Assembly (NCBI RefSeq): GCF_014648675.1
Contig: NZ_BMRO01000013.1
Coordinates: forward strand, 186,001 to 250,000
DNA length: 64,000 nt
From: Actinomadura livida
GTDB taxonomy: Bacteria; Actinomycetota; Actinomycetes; Streptosporangiales; Streptosporangiaceae
Reading direction: 5' to 3'
Shown here: positions 34,423-43,060 of the stretch, one piece after another
How the letters are laid out: the number at the start of each line of letters is the position of its first letter
Position numbering within the stretch: the stretch's first letter is position 1
Program-made: the position numbers and the translations under genes
Notes under the pieces: model-generated
Databases searched by the model: none
What the model was told of the DNA's origin: nothing
The model's input: only the letters and a program-made list of their open reading frames with translations

Positions 34423-34994
34423 GCGGCCAGGAGGTCGTCTTCGCGCTGCTCGGCGTCGTCGCCGTCGGGTCGGCCATCCTGGTCGTGACGACGCGGCGGC
34501 TGGTGCACGCGGCGCTGTGGCTGGTCGTGTCGTTCGGTGCGCTCGCCGGCGGCTACCTCGTCCTCACCGCGGAGTTCGTCGCCTGGGTGCAGGTGCTCAT
34601 CTACGTCGGCGCGATCGTCGTGCTGCTGCTGTTCGGCATCATGCTGACGCGGGCGCCGATCGGGGAGTCCGCCGACCTGGACTCCGGCAACCGGTGGGCC
34701 GCGGCGGCCGTCGCCGCCGCCACCGCCGCCGTCCTCGTGACGGTCGTGGTCATGGGGTTCGGGGACGAGCGCATGGCCCTGGAGGCGGGCGGCGGTTCCG
34801 CCGAGGCGCTCGGCGCGAGCGTGTTCCGGACGTGGGTGCTGCCGTTCGAGATCCTGTCGGTGCTGCTGCTGGCGTCGCTCGTCGGCGCGATCGTGCTGTC
34901 GCGGTCCGACATCCGCGCGCGGCCGGAGACCCGCGTCCGGTCCGAGGAGCGGGAACCGGAACGCGGCGACGCGGGCGGGGAGGACGGCGTCTGA
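34419..34994 (+). CDS. nuoJ: NADH-quinone oxidoreductase subunit J
   Basis: Five-helix membrane subunit, 191 aa. The conserved third helix WVQVLIYVGAIVVLLLFGIML is present. A charged tail of ~30 residues (RPETRVRSEEREPERGD) extends beyond the family norm. It overlaps nuoI by four bases and nuoK by one. Confidence 0.94.
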   Translation: MSGQEVVFALLGVVAVGSAILVVTTRRLVHAALWLVVSFGALAGGYLVLTAEFVAWVQVLIYVGAIVVLLLFGIMLTRAPIGESADLDSGNRWAAAAVAAATAAVLVTVVVMGFGDERMALEAGGGSAEALGASVFRTWVLPFEILSVLLLASLVGAIVLSRSDIRARPETRVRSEEREPERGDAGGEDGV

Positions 34995-35392
34995 TGCATC
35001 TCGCCTACCCGACGGTCGTCGCCGCGCTGCTGTTCTCCGTCGGCGTGTACGGGGTGCTGGCGCGGCGCAACGCGATCCTCGTCCTGATGTCGGTCGAGCT
35101 GATGCTGAACGCGGTGAACCTCAACCTCGTCACGTTCGACATCTGGTTGCGGGACCCGCTGCACGGCGGCCAGGTCCTCACGCTGTTCACGATCGTGATC
35201 GCCGCGGCGGAGATCGGGCTGGGGCTGGCGATCGTCCTGCTGGTGTTCCGCAACCGCCGGAACGTCGACGTCGACCGGCTCCGCGCGCTGTCGGAGCGCG
35301 CGGACGGCCCGGACGAGGCCGGTCCCGACGAGGACGGGGAGCAGCCCGCGGAGCCCGGACGGGCCGCGCCGGCCGAGGAGGCCCGCCCGTGA
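34994..35392 (+). CDS. nuoK: NADH-quinone oxidoreductase subunit K
   Basis: Small three-helix antiporter-associated subunit; the core of ~100 residues has the conserved glutamates in SVELMLNAVNL and AAAEIGLGLAI, needed for proton transfer. A ~30-residue acidic tail rich in Asp, Glu and Pro is unusual. ATG overlaps the nuoJ stop (TGATG), and the stop overlaps the nuoL GTG. Confidence 0.94.
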   Translation: MHLAYPTVVAALLFSVGVYGVLARRNAILVLMSVELMLNAVNLNLVTFDIWLRDPLHGGQVLTLFTIVIAAAEIGLGLAIVLLVFRNRRNVDVDRLRALSERADGPDEAGPDEDGEQPAEPGRAAPAEEARP

Positions 35393-37254
35393 TCGTGCTG
35401 GCCTCGCTGGTTGCGCTGCTGCCGTTCCTCGCCGCGTTCGCCGGGATGCTGTTCGGCCCGTCCCTGACCCGGCTCCTCGGCGGCCGTTCCGGCGGCCGGG
35501 CGGCGCCGGTGCGGAACGGGCCCGCGCTCATCGCGTGCGCGCCGATCGCGGTGTCGCTCGTCCTCGCGGCGGTCGTCGCCTACACCGTGTGGCGCGACCC
35601 CGGCGAGCGCACCGGGATGCTCACCGTGATCGAGACCGGTTCGGTGCCGATCCGGGTCGGGCTCCAGGTGGACGGGCTGTCCGCCGTCGTCGCGCTCATG
35701 GTGTGCTGCGTCGCGCTCGCCGTCCAGGTGTACTCGGTCGCCTACCTGGAGGGGGACCGCCGCTACTCCTCCTACGCCGCCTTCGTCTCGCTCTTCACGG
35801 CGGCGATGCTGCTGGTCGTCTACTCCGGTGACCTCCTCGTCCTGTACGCGGGGTGGGAGGTCATGGGGATCTGCTCGTACTTCCTCATCGGCCACCACTG
35901 GGAGGACCGGGCGAACTCGCGGGCGGCGGTGAAGGCGTTCCTCGTCACGCGGCTCGGCGACGTCGGCTTCCTGATCGGCGTGCTGGTCCTCGGCGTCGGC
36001 GCGGGCACGTTCGAGATCCGGGAGATCGTCCGGACCGCCGCGGACCTGCCGGGCTCCACCGTGACGGCGGCGGCGCTGCTGCTCCTCGCGGGGGTCGCGG
36101 GCAAGAGCGCCCAGTTCCCGCTGCACACCTGGCTGCCGGACGCGATGGCGGGCCCGACGCCGATCAGCGCCCTCATCCACGCGGCGACGATGGTCGCGGC
36201 CGGCGTCTACGTCGTCGCCCGGGTGTTCCCGGTGTTCGAGGCGGCCCCCGCCGCGCTGGCGGTCCTCGGGATCGCCGCGGTGGTCTCCATGGTCGGCGCG
36301 GCGTGCGCGGCGCTCGCGCAGGACGACCTGAAACGCGTGCTGGCCTACTCGACGATCAGCCAGCTCGCCGTGATGGCCGCCGGTCTCGCGGTCGGCGGCG
36401 AGTCCCCGGCGATCTTCCACCTGCTCACCCACGGGGCGTTCAAGGCGCTGCTGTTCCTCGCCGCCGGGTGCGTCATCGTCGTCGCCGGGTCGAACATGCT
36501 GGCCCACTACGGCGGGCTCCGGCACGGCATGCCCATCACGTTCTGGTCGATGACGGTCGGCCTCGCCGCGCTCGCGGGCGTCCCGCCGCTCAGCGGCTGG
36601 TTCAGCAAGGACTCCGTCATCGAGGCCGCGCAGCACACCGCGATCCACGGCGGCGAGGTCGCGGGAGCCGTGGCGTGGCTGGTGTATCTCGGGCTGCTGC
36701 TGACCGTCGCGCTGACGGCCGCGTACGCGACGCGCACGTGGCTGATGACGTTCTTCGGGGAGCCGCGCGGTTCGTACGAGATCCGCGAACCGTCGAAGTT
36801 CATGTCTTATACGGTCGCCGCCCTGGCCGTCCCCGCCGCGATCCTCGGCTTCTTCGGGCTCGGGGCGGCGGAACTGCGTCCGCATGTCGGCCCGGCTCTG
36901 CTGAGCATCGTGCTGCTCGCGGTGGGCGCGGGCGGTGCCTTCCTCCTGTGGAACCGTGACCCTGCCCTGGATCCTGCGCGGGCGCTCGGACCGGCCCGCC
37001 CCGTTTTCGCGCGGGCCTTCTTCGTGGACGAGTTCTACGACGCGGCGGTCGTCCGGCCCGTCCGGGCGGTGGCGCGGTACGTCGTCGTCCTCGACCGCAG
37101 CCGGGTGGACGCCGCCGTCACCGGCACCGGGCGCGGCGCGCTCCGCCTCGGCGAACGGCTCCGCGTCCCGCAGAACGGCAACGCGCAGTCCTACCTCACC
37201 GGCCTGCTCGCCGGCGTCGTCGTCATCGTGGCCGGGGTGGTGATCCTCCTGTGA
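35389..37254 (+). CDS. nuoL: NADH-quinone oxidoreductase subunit L
   Basis: Antiporter-like proton channel subunit (621 aa, GTG start) with the distal lateral-helix region. Landmarks: the DLLVLYAGWEVMGICSYFLIG segment, HTWLPDAMAGPTPISALIHAATMV, and the lysine in the FKALLFLAAG helix. Full length with no frameshift. Four-base overlaps on both sides. A pumping role requires the other subunits to assemble. Confidence 0.95.
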   Translation: MIVLASLVALLPFLAAFAGMLFGPSLTRLLGGRSGGRAAPVRNGPALIACAPIAVSLVLAAVVAYTVWRDPGERTGMLTVIETGSVPIRVGLQVDGLSAVVALMVCCVALAVQVYSVAYLEGDRRYSSYAAFVSLFTAAMLLVVYSGDLLVLYAGWEVMGICSYFLIGHHWEDRANSRAAVKAFLVTRLGDVGFLIGVLVLGVGAGTFEIREIVRTAADLPGSTVTAAALLLLAGVAGKSAQFPLHTWLPDAMAGPTPISALIHAATMVAAGVYVVARVFPVFEAAPAALAVLGIAAVVSMVGAACAALAQDDLKRVLAYSTISQLAVMAAGLAVGGESPAIFHLLTHGAFKALLFLAAGCVIVVAGSNMLAHYGGLRHGMPITFWSMTVGLAALAGVPPLSGWFSKDSVIEAAQHTAIHGGEVAGAVAWLVYLGLLLTVALTAAYATRTWLMTFFGEPRGSYEIREPSKFMSYTVAALAVPAAILGFFGLGAAELRPHVGPALLSIVLLAVGAGGAFLLWNRDPALDPARALGPARPVFARAFFVDEFYDAAVVRPVRAVARYVVVLDRSRVDAAVTGTGRGALRLGERLRVPQNGNAQSYLTGLLAGVVVIVAGVVILL

Positions 37255-38774
37255 TCTTCGTGCTGATGCTGGCGATACCGCTGGCGGGGGCGCTGGCGAT
37301 GCTGCTCCCGGCGAACTGGTTCCTGCGCACCGACTTCGCCGTCCGCGCCTTCGGCACCGCCGTGTCCGGCGCGACGCTGCTCGTCGCGATCTCCGCGCTG
37401 ACCGCCTTCGACTTCGGCGCCACGTCCCGGATGCAGCTCGAAGTCGACCGGCAATGGGCGTCCGCGATCGGGCTGCGGTTCCACCTCGGCGTCGACGGCA
37501 TCTCGCTGCCGCTGGTCGTGCTGACCGCGCTGCTGACGTTCCTGTGCTTCCTCTACACGCTGCGCCACCCGCCGGAGGGCGGCCGGATCCGGCTGCTCAC
37601 CGCGATGCTGCTCGTCCTCGAAGTCGGGATGCTCGGCACGTTCGTCGCCCTCGACCTCGTGCTGTTCTTCGTGTTCTTCGAGACCGTCCTGGTCCCCATG
37701 TACGTGGTGATCATGCTGTGGGGCGGGACGGGACGCCGCGAGGCCGCCTACAAGTTCATCCTCTACACACTGCTCGGCTCCGGGTTCCTCCTCGCCGGGA
37801 TGCTGCTCGTCGGCGCCACCGCGGGCACCCTCGACATGACCGAGCTGGCCGCCCGGCACGGGGCCGGCCTGACGCGCGGCGTCCAGATCACCGCGTTCGC
37901 CCTCATGGGCATCGGGTTCGCGGTCAAGGCGCCGATGTGGCCGCTGCACACCTGGCTGCCGGACGCGCACACCGCCGCCCCGACCGTCGGGTCCGTCCTG
38001 CTCGCCGGGGTCCTGCTGAAGATGGGCACCTACGGGCTCGTCCGCGTCGCGCTGCCGCTCGCGCCCGAGGGGGCCCGCTTCTGGGCGCCGTGGCTCGGGC
38101 TCCTCGCCGTCATCGGCATCGTCTACGGCGCGCTCGCCTGCCTCGCCCAGCGCGACCTCAAACGGATGATCGCGTTCTCGTCCGTCGGGCACATGGGCTT
38201 CGTGCTGCTCGGCATCGCGACCCTCACCCCCGTCGGCGTCAACGCGGCGCTGTTCGGCAACATCGCGCACGGCCTGATCACCGGCCTGCTGTTCTTCCTC
38301 GCCGGGTCGGTCAAGGACCGCTGGGGCACCACCGACATGGACGCCCTCGGCGGCGGGATGCTCGGCACGTCCCCGCGGCTCGCGTCGATCCTGACGTTCG
38401 CGTCCGTCGCCTCGCTCGGGCTGCCGGGCCTCGCCGGGTTCTGGGGCGAGATGCTGGCGCTCCTCGGCGCGTACCGGCCGCACGCCGACCTCCCCCGGGA
38501 GACGTTCGTGACGTTCATGGTCGTCGCGGCGCTCGGGGCGCTGCTGACCGCCGCCTACTTCCTGCGCATGCTCGCCAAGCTCACCCACGGACCCGCCGAC
38601 GGTGCCGCCGTGCGGCGGGGCCGGGAGACGCGCGTGCCCGCCGCGGCGGTGTCCCTGCAGGAGTACGCCGCCTGGACGCCGCTGATCGCGCTCACGCTGC
38701 TGGTCGGCCTCTGGCCGAAGACCCTGCTGGACGTGACCACCGGACCCGTCCGCGCGCTGCTCGGAGGCGGCTGA
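37251..38774 (+). CDS. nuoM: NADH-quinone oxidoreductase subunit M
   Basis: Second antiporter-like subunit, 507 aa, GTG start inside the nuoL stop. It has FFVFFETVLVPMYVVI with the essential glutamate, HTWLPDAHTAAPTVGSVLLAG and the DLKRMIAFSSVGHMGFV segment. Complete. Confidence 0.95.
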   Translation: MIFVLMLAIPLAGALAMLLPANWFLRTDFAVRAFGTAVSGATLLVAISALTAFDFGATSRMQLEVDRQWASAIGLRFHLGVDGISLPLVVLTALLTFLCFLYTLRHPPEGGRIRLLTAMLLVLEVGMLGTFVALDLVLFFVFFETVLVPMYVVIMLWGGTGRREAAYKFILYTLLGSGFLLAGMLLVGATAGTLDMTELAARHGAGLTRGVQITAFALMGIGFAVKAPMWPLHTWLPDAHTAAPTVGSVLLAGVLLKMGTYGLVRVALPLAPEGARFWAPWLGLLAVIGIVYGALACLAQRDLKRMIAFSSVGHMGFVLLGIATLTPVGVNAALFGNIAHGLITGLLFFLAGSVKDRWGTTDMDALGGGMLGTSPRLASILTFASVASLGLPGLAGFWGEMLALLGAYRPHADLPRETFVTFMVVAALGALLTAAYFLRMLAKLTHGPADGAAVRRGRETRVPAAAVSLQEYAAWTPLIALTLLVGLWPKTLLDVTTGPVRALLGGG

Positions 38775-40264
38775 TGATCCAGAGCATCGACTACGCGGCG
38801 GTCGCGCCGCCGCTGATCCTCGCGATCGCCGCGATCGGGCTGCTGCTCGCCGACGCCTTCGAGGTGCCGCGCCGCCTGCTGTCCCTGCTCAGCGGGGGCG
38901 CCCTCGCCGCCGCGCTCATCGCCGTCGCGGCGCTCGCGGCCGGAGACCGCCGCGCCACGTTCTGCCTGCCGGACGGCCTGCGCGGCGACGGCCCCGCCTC
39001 CTGCTCCTACGTCGCCGACGACTTCACGCTCCTGTTCCAGGGGATCATTCTGGCCGCCGCCGTGGTCGTCGTGCTGCTGTCGCTGCAGGAGATCACCGAC
39101 TCGAAGATGCCCGCCGGCGAGTACCACTTCCTGCTGCTCGCCGCCGTCATCGGCGCGCTGACCCTCGTCGCCGCCCGCGACCTCGTCCTCCTCCTCGTCG
39201 CGCTGGAGACGCTGTCGCTGCCGGTGTTCGCGCTCACCGCGCTGCGCCGCTACGACGGGACGGCGTCCGAGGCCGCGCTGAAGCTGTTCCTCGTCTCCGT
39301 GGTCTCCACCGCGATCATGCTGTTCGGGATCAGCCTCCTGTACGGCGCGACCGGCGCCATGCACCTCGACCGCCTCGCCCCCGCCCTCGCGGACCTCCCG
39401 TCCGGCCTGGACGCCGTCGCGGCCGCCGGGTCGGTGCTCGTCCTCGCCGGGTTCGCGTTCAAGGTCGCCGCCGTCCCGTTCCACTTCTGGGCACCGGACG
39501 TCTACCAGGGGTCCCCGCTGCCCGTCGCCGCGTTCCTGTCCGTCGTCTCCAAGGCCGCCGGGTTCGCCGGGCTCCTGATCGTCGTGGCCCTCGGACTCCC
39601 CGCGTACGGGCACGTGTGGGGGCCGGTCATCGCCGTCCTCGCCGCCGTCACGATGACGCTCGGGAACCTCCTCGCGCTCCGCCAGCGGACCGCGATCCGG
39701 CTGCTGGCCTGGTCGTCGGTCGCCCAGTCCGGGTACATGCTCGCGCCCCTCGCGGTCGGCACGAACCGGCTCCCCGAGGCCGTCGCCGCCACCACCGCCT
39801 ACGTCGCCCTCTACGCCGTCATGAACCTCGGCGCGTTCGCCGTCGTGATCGGTTTCCGCCGCCGCACCGCGGGGCGGCTCAGCCCGTCCTGGGACACCCT
39901 CGACGACTTCCGTGGCCTCGCCCGCCGCAGCCCCGCCGTCGCCGCCGCCCTCGCGTTCTTCCTCATCTGCCTCGCCGGGCTGCCGCCGGGCGTCATGGGG
40001 CTGTTCGCGAAGGTCGTCGTGTTCCGCGCCACCGTCGCGGGCGGCGTCACCTGGCTGGCCGCCGTCATGGCCGTCAACACGGTGATCGGCCTGTACTACT
40101 ACCTGGTGTGGGCCGCGAAGCTCTTCGCGCCCGCACCCGGGCCGTCCTACGACCCCGCGCCGGGACTGCCCGTCCGCGCCGCCATCACCGCCACCGCCGC
40201 CGGAGCCGTCGTGCTGTCGGTGGCGCCCCAGATCGTCCTGCAGACGGTCGGCCACGCCACTTAG
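38774..40264 (+). CDS. nuoN: NADH-quinone oxidoreductase subunit N
   Basis: Third antiporter-like subunit, 496 aa. VLLLVALETLSLPVFALTAL and FHFWAPDVYQGSPLPVAAFLS are characteristic. ATG shares one base with the nuoM stop. It is the last nuo gene of the set, followed 66 bases later by htpX. nuoD, E, F and G are not found on either strand of this window. Confidence 0.95.
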   Translation: MIQSIDYAAVAPPLILAIAAIGLLLADAFEVPRRLLSLLSGGALAAALIAVAALAAGDRRATFCLPDGLRGDGPASCSYVADDFTLLFQGIILAAAVVVVLLSLQEITDSKMPAGEYHFLLLAAVIGALTLVAARDLVLLLVALETLSLPVFALTALRRYDGTASEAALKLFLVSVVSTAIMLFGISLLYGATGAMHLDRLAPALADLPSGLDAVAAAGSVLVLAGFAFKVAAVPFHFWAPDVYQGSPLPVAAFLSVVSKAAGFAGLLIVVALGLPAYGHVWGPVIAVLAAVTMTLGNLLALRQRTAIRLLAWSSVAQSGYMLAPLAVGTNRLPEAVAATTAYVALYAVMNLGAFAVVIGFRRRTAGRLSPSWDTLDDFRGLARRSPAVAAALAFFLICLAGLPPGVMGLFAKVVVFRATVAGGVTWLAAVMAVNTVIGLYYYLVWAAKLFAPAPGPSYDPAPGLPVRAAITATAAGAVVLSVAPQIVLQTVGHAT

Positions 40265-40330
40265 GCGGGAACGTTGACCCAGGTCAAACCGTTGATGTTC
40301 ATGGCCGGAGTCGACGGGGAGGCAACGGAA

Positions 40331-41185
40331 GTGCAGTTCAACGGTGTCAAGACCGCGGCGCTCATCGGCGCGCTGTCGGCATTGATGCTCGCCGCCGGCT
40401 GGGCCATCGGCGGCGGTACCGGGCTGACGATCGCGCTGGTCGTCGCGCTCGGCACCAACGGGTTCGCCTACGTCTTCAGCGACCGGATCGCCCTGCGCTC
40501 CATGCGCGCCCACCCGGTCAGCGAGGTCGAGGCGCCGCGGCTGTACCGGCTCGTCCGCGAACTCGCGAACTCCGCCCACCAGCCCATGCCGCGCCTGTAC
40601 GTCTCGGAGACGCGCCAGCCGAACGCGTTCGCCACCGGCCGCAACCCGCGCAACGCCGCCGTCTGCTGCACCCGCGGCATCCTGCACATCCTCGACGAAC
40701 GGGAACTGCGGGCCGTTATCGGTCACGAGCTGTCGCACGTCTACAACCGCGACATCCTCCTCTCGTCCGTGGCCGCCGCGATCGCCACCGTCATCACGTA
40801 CCTGTCCTACCTGGCGATCTTCATCCCGTTCGGCCGCTCGGAGGACGACGACGGCCCCGGCCTCCTCGGCGCGCTGCTGATGCTCGTCCTCGGCCCGGTC
40901 GCCGCCGCCGTCGTGCAGATGGCGATCAGCCGCACCCGCGAGTACGCCGCCGACGCCGCCGGCGCCCTCCTCACCGGCGACCCCCTCGCCCTCGCCTCCG
41001 CGCTCCGCAAGATCGACGCCGGCACCCGCGCGATGCCGCTGCCGCAGGACCCCGAACTCGCCACCACCAGCTCCCTGATGATCGCCAACCCGTTCGCCGG
41101 CGCCGGGATCGGCAGGCTCTTCTCCACGCACCCCCCGACGGCCGACCGCATCGCCCGCCTGGAGCGCATGGCCGGCCGCCGCTAG
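40331..41185 (+). CDS. htpX: Membrane zinc metalloprotease HtpX
   Basis: M48 protease for quality control of membrane proteins (284 aa). The zinc-binding HELSH lies in AVIGHELSHVYNRD, with the third ligand expected in the SRTREYAADAAGA segment. Two N-terminal and two central hydrophobic hairpins. I preferred the GTG giving VQFNGVKTAALIGALS, since homologues start MQFNGxKTA and a GGGGAGG site precedes it; upstream ATGs add 19 residues. It follows nuoN in the same orientation, an order I recall from Streptomyces. Its stop is four bases from that of map. Confidence 0.94.
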   Translation: MQFNGVKTAALIGALSALMLAAGWAIGGGTGLTIALVVALGTNGFAYVFSDRIALRSMRAHPVSEVEAPRLYRLVRELANSAHQPMPRLYVSETRQPNAFATGRNPRNAAVCCTRGILHILDERELRAVIGHELSHVYNRDILLSSVAAAIATVITYLSYLAIFIPFGRSEDDDGPGLLGALLMLVLGPVAAAVVQMAISRTREYAADAAGALLTGDPLALASALRKIDAGTRAMPLPQDPELATTSSLMIANPFAGAGIGRLFSTHPPTADRIARLERMAGRR

Positions 41186-41949
41186 AGCGCCGTCAGGACC
41201 ACCGGCCCGCCCGCGGTGACCGCGATCGAGTGCTCGAAGTGCGCCGCGCGGCTCCCGTCGGCCGTTGCGACCGACCACCCGTCCGGGAGAATGCGGGTCC
41301 CGTCACGCCCGCTTTCGGTGACCAGCGGCTCGATGGCGATCGTGAGACCTTCCCTGAGCCTCATCCCGCGCCCGGGCCGCCCCTTGTTCGGCACCGGCGG
41401 ATCCTCGTGCATCTCCGTCCCGATGCCGTGCCCGCCGGACCCGTCCGCGATCCCGTACCCCGCCTCGCGGGCCGTGCCCTCGATCGCCGCCGCGACGTCC
41501 CCCATCCGGTTCCCGGGCACGGCCGCCGCGATGGCCCGCTCCAGGGCGAGCCGCGTCGTCTCGATGAGCCGCGTGCCGCCCTCGTCGGACGTCCCCACCA
41601 TGAACGACACCGCCGCGTCCCCGCAGTAGCCCCCGACCGTCGCGCCGGCGTCGACCGTCACGAGGTCACCGTCCCTGAGCACCCCGCCCGCCGGTATCCC
41701 GTGCACCACCACGTCGTTGACCGAGACGCAGATGTTCGCCGGATACGGCATCGGAGCCCAGCTCGGCTTGTAGTGCAGGAACGGCGATGTGGCCTGATGC
41801 TCCTTGAGCGTCCGCGCGGCCACCGCGTCCAACTCGGCGAGCGGCACACCGGGCTCGGCCGCCGCCCGCACGTCCCGCAGGATCCGGGCCACGACCCGTC
41901 CCGCCTCCCGCATGCGCTCCCACTCCCGCGGAGTTCGGTAGTTCACCAT
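41182..41949 (-). CDS. map: Type I methionine aminopeptidase
   Basis: Removes initiator methionine from nascent proteins (255 aa). The five metal ligands are recognisable: two aspartates (LVTVDAGA, YCGDAAVS), a histidine (GGHGIGTEMHE) and two glutamates (AIEPLV, AHFEHSIAVT). Actinomycetes usually have another map in the ribosomal-protein cluster, so this is likely the secondary, accessory copy. It is divergent, over only 34 bases, from a small XRE regulator with a palindrome between them, implying dedicated regulation. No leader for a ribosome site exists, so the transcript may be leaderless. Confidence 0.94.
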   Translation of the reverse strand: MVNYRTPREWERMREAGRVVARILRDVRAAAEPGVPLAELDAVAARTLKEHQATSPFLHYKPSWAPMPYPANICVSVNDVVVHGIPAGGVLRDGDLVTVDAGATVGGYCGDAAVSFMVGTSDEGGTRLIETTRLALERAIAAAVPGNRMGDVAAAIEGTAREAGYGIADGSGGHGIGTEMHEDPPVPNKGRPGRGMRLREGLTIAIEPLVTESGRDGTRILPDGWSVATADGSRAAHFEHSIAVTAGGPVVLTAL

Positions 41950-41959
41950 GCGAAGATAC

Positions 41960-41973
41960 TAATACCAGTATTA
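41960..41973. promoter_or_regulatory. Palindrome between map and XRE gene
   Basis: TAATAC-CA-GTATTA: perfect six-base arms in the 34-base divergent spacer. Minus-strand TAGTAT and plus-strand GATACT overlap it and would serve as -10 boxes for leaderless transcripts of both genes. Candidate operator of the XRE protein. Confidence 0.65.
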
Positions 41974-41983
41974 CAATGCTCGC

Positions 41984-42259
41984 ATGGTTCGAACCCCGCT
42001 CACCGAAGAGCAGCGCGACCGAGGCCGCGCCCTGGGCCAGGTGCTCCGCGCCGCCCGCGGCCCCCGCAGCGCCGCCTCCGTCGCCCAGGAGGCCGGCATC
42101 TCCCTCGACACGCTCCGCAAGATCGAACGCGGCGCCATCGCGGCGCCGGCGTTCTTCACCGTCGCGTCCCTGGCCCGCGCCTTGGACCTCGACCTGACGG
42201 CCCTCGCCCGAACTCTCCACGAATTCGACCGAACCATCGAGGACGCGGCCGCGTCATAA
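41984..42259 (+). CDS. Small XRE-family regulator
   Basis: 91-aa protein that is essentially one Cro/C1 helix-turn-helix (AASVAQEAGISLDTLRKIERG, with conserved leucines in FFTVASLARALDLDLTAL). It has no ligand domain. Being divergent from map over a palindrome, it is the obvious regulator of that gene and of itself. Ends at a bidirectional terminator. Confidence 0.92.
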   Translation: MVRTPLTEEQRDRGRALGQVLRAARGPRSAASVAQEAGISLDTLRKIERGAIAAPAFFTVASLARALDLDLTALARTLHEFDRTIEDAAAS

Positions 42260-42263
42260 CAAA

Positions 42264-42298
42264 GCGCCGGCCCCTTCTGCGGGGGATGGGGCCGGCGC
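42264..42298. terminator. Bidirectional terminator between XRE gene and yajQ
   Basis: Perfect 11-bp arms GCGCCGGCCCC (42264-42274) and GGGGCCGGCGC (42288-42298) in a 45-base convergent spacer. Confidence 0.8.
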
Positions 42299-42304
42299 AC
42301 TCGA

Positions 42305-42793
42305 CTACCGGTAGTTCACGAACTGCAGCGCCACGTCCAGGTCCTTGCTCTTGAGCAGCGCGATGACGTCCTGCAGGTCGTCCTTCTTCTTCGAGCTGAC
42401 CCGCAGCTCGTCCCCCTGGATCTGGGCCTTGATCCCCTTCGGCCCCTCATCCCGGATGATCTTGCTGATCTTCTTCGCGTCGTCCTGCGCGATGCCCTCC
42501 TTCAACCCCACGCCCAGCCGGTACAGCTTCCCGGACAGCTTCGGCTCCCCGGGGTCGATCGCCTTCAGCGAGATCCCCCGCTTCACCAGCTTGTCCTTCA
42601 GCACGTCGAGCACGGCGTTGGCCCGCTCCTCCGTGTTCGCCTGAATCTCGATCGACTCGCCCGACCACTTGATCCCCGCGTCCACGTTCCGGAAGTCGAA
42701 CCGGTTGGCCACCTCCTTGGCGGCCTGGTTCAACGCGTTGTCGACCTCCTGCCGGTCGAGCTTGCTCACGACGTCAAAAGAGCTGTCCGCCAT
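42305..42793 (-). CDS. yajQ: YajQ-family cyclic-dinucleotide/nucleotide-binding protein
   Basis: 162-aa protein with two ferredoxin-like repeats, starting MADSSFDVVSKLDRQEVDNA. YajQ proteins bind RNA/nucleotides, and some bind cyclic-di-GMP; the role in actinomycetes is unknown. The signature FDFRNVDAGIKW and the C-terminal LQDVIALLKSKDLDVALQF are intact. An ATG three codons upstream is less likely. Monocistronic. Confidence 0.94.
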   Translation of the reverse strand: MADSSFDVVSKLDRQEVDNALNQAAKEVANRFDFRNVDAGIKWSGESIEIQANTEERANAVLDVLKDKLVKRGISLKAIDPGEPKLSGKLYRLGVGLKEGIAQDDAKKISKIIRDEGPKGIKAQIQGDELRVSSKKKDDLQDVIALLKSKDLDVALQFVNYR

Positions 42794-42921
42794 CGCGCAC
42801 ACATCCCCTCAGCAGCAACTTTCGCGGTCCACCGAGCTTAGCGATCAAGCCCGCGCCCCGATGTCACACCCACTCCCACCGTCCGCTATTCTTTCCAGTG
42901 CCGCCGCGCAAGCGACGCCCA

Positions 42922-43003
42922 GGCGGGTTGCCCGAGTGGCCAATGGGAGCGGACTGTAAATCCGTCGGCTTAGCCTACGCAGGTTCGAACCCTGCACCCG
43001 CCA
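42922..43003 (+). tRNA. tRNA-Tyr (GTA)
   Basis: Class II tRNA with a long variable arm. Acceptor GGCGGGT pairs with ACCCGCC; anticodon loop CTGTAAA reads GTA; T-loop TTCGAAC. No encoded CCA. A 16-bp terminator follows. Confidence 0.95.
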
Positions 43004-43011
43004 CATCACAC

Positions 43012-43054
43012 AGAACGGCCCCTGACCCGGGTTTTCGCGGTCAGGGGCCGTTCT
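43012..43054. terminator. Bidirectional terminator after tRNA-Tyr
   Basis: Perfect 16-bp arms (43012-43027 and 43039-43054) with an 11-base loop containing TTTT, between tRNA-Tyr and the convergent REC-PP2C gene. Confidence 0.85.
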
Positions 43055-43060
43055 CGTCGG

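Noticed and set aside
40274..40330. Upstream ATG start for htpX
   Set aside because: Homologues begin at the MQFNGxKTA segment; the GTG at 40331 has the ribosome site.
38555..41278. 907-codon open frame antisense to nuoM-nuoN-htpX
   Set aside because: High-GC shadow frame; the opposite strand encodes clear, complete nuo and htpX products.
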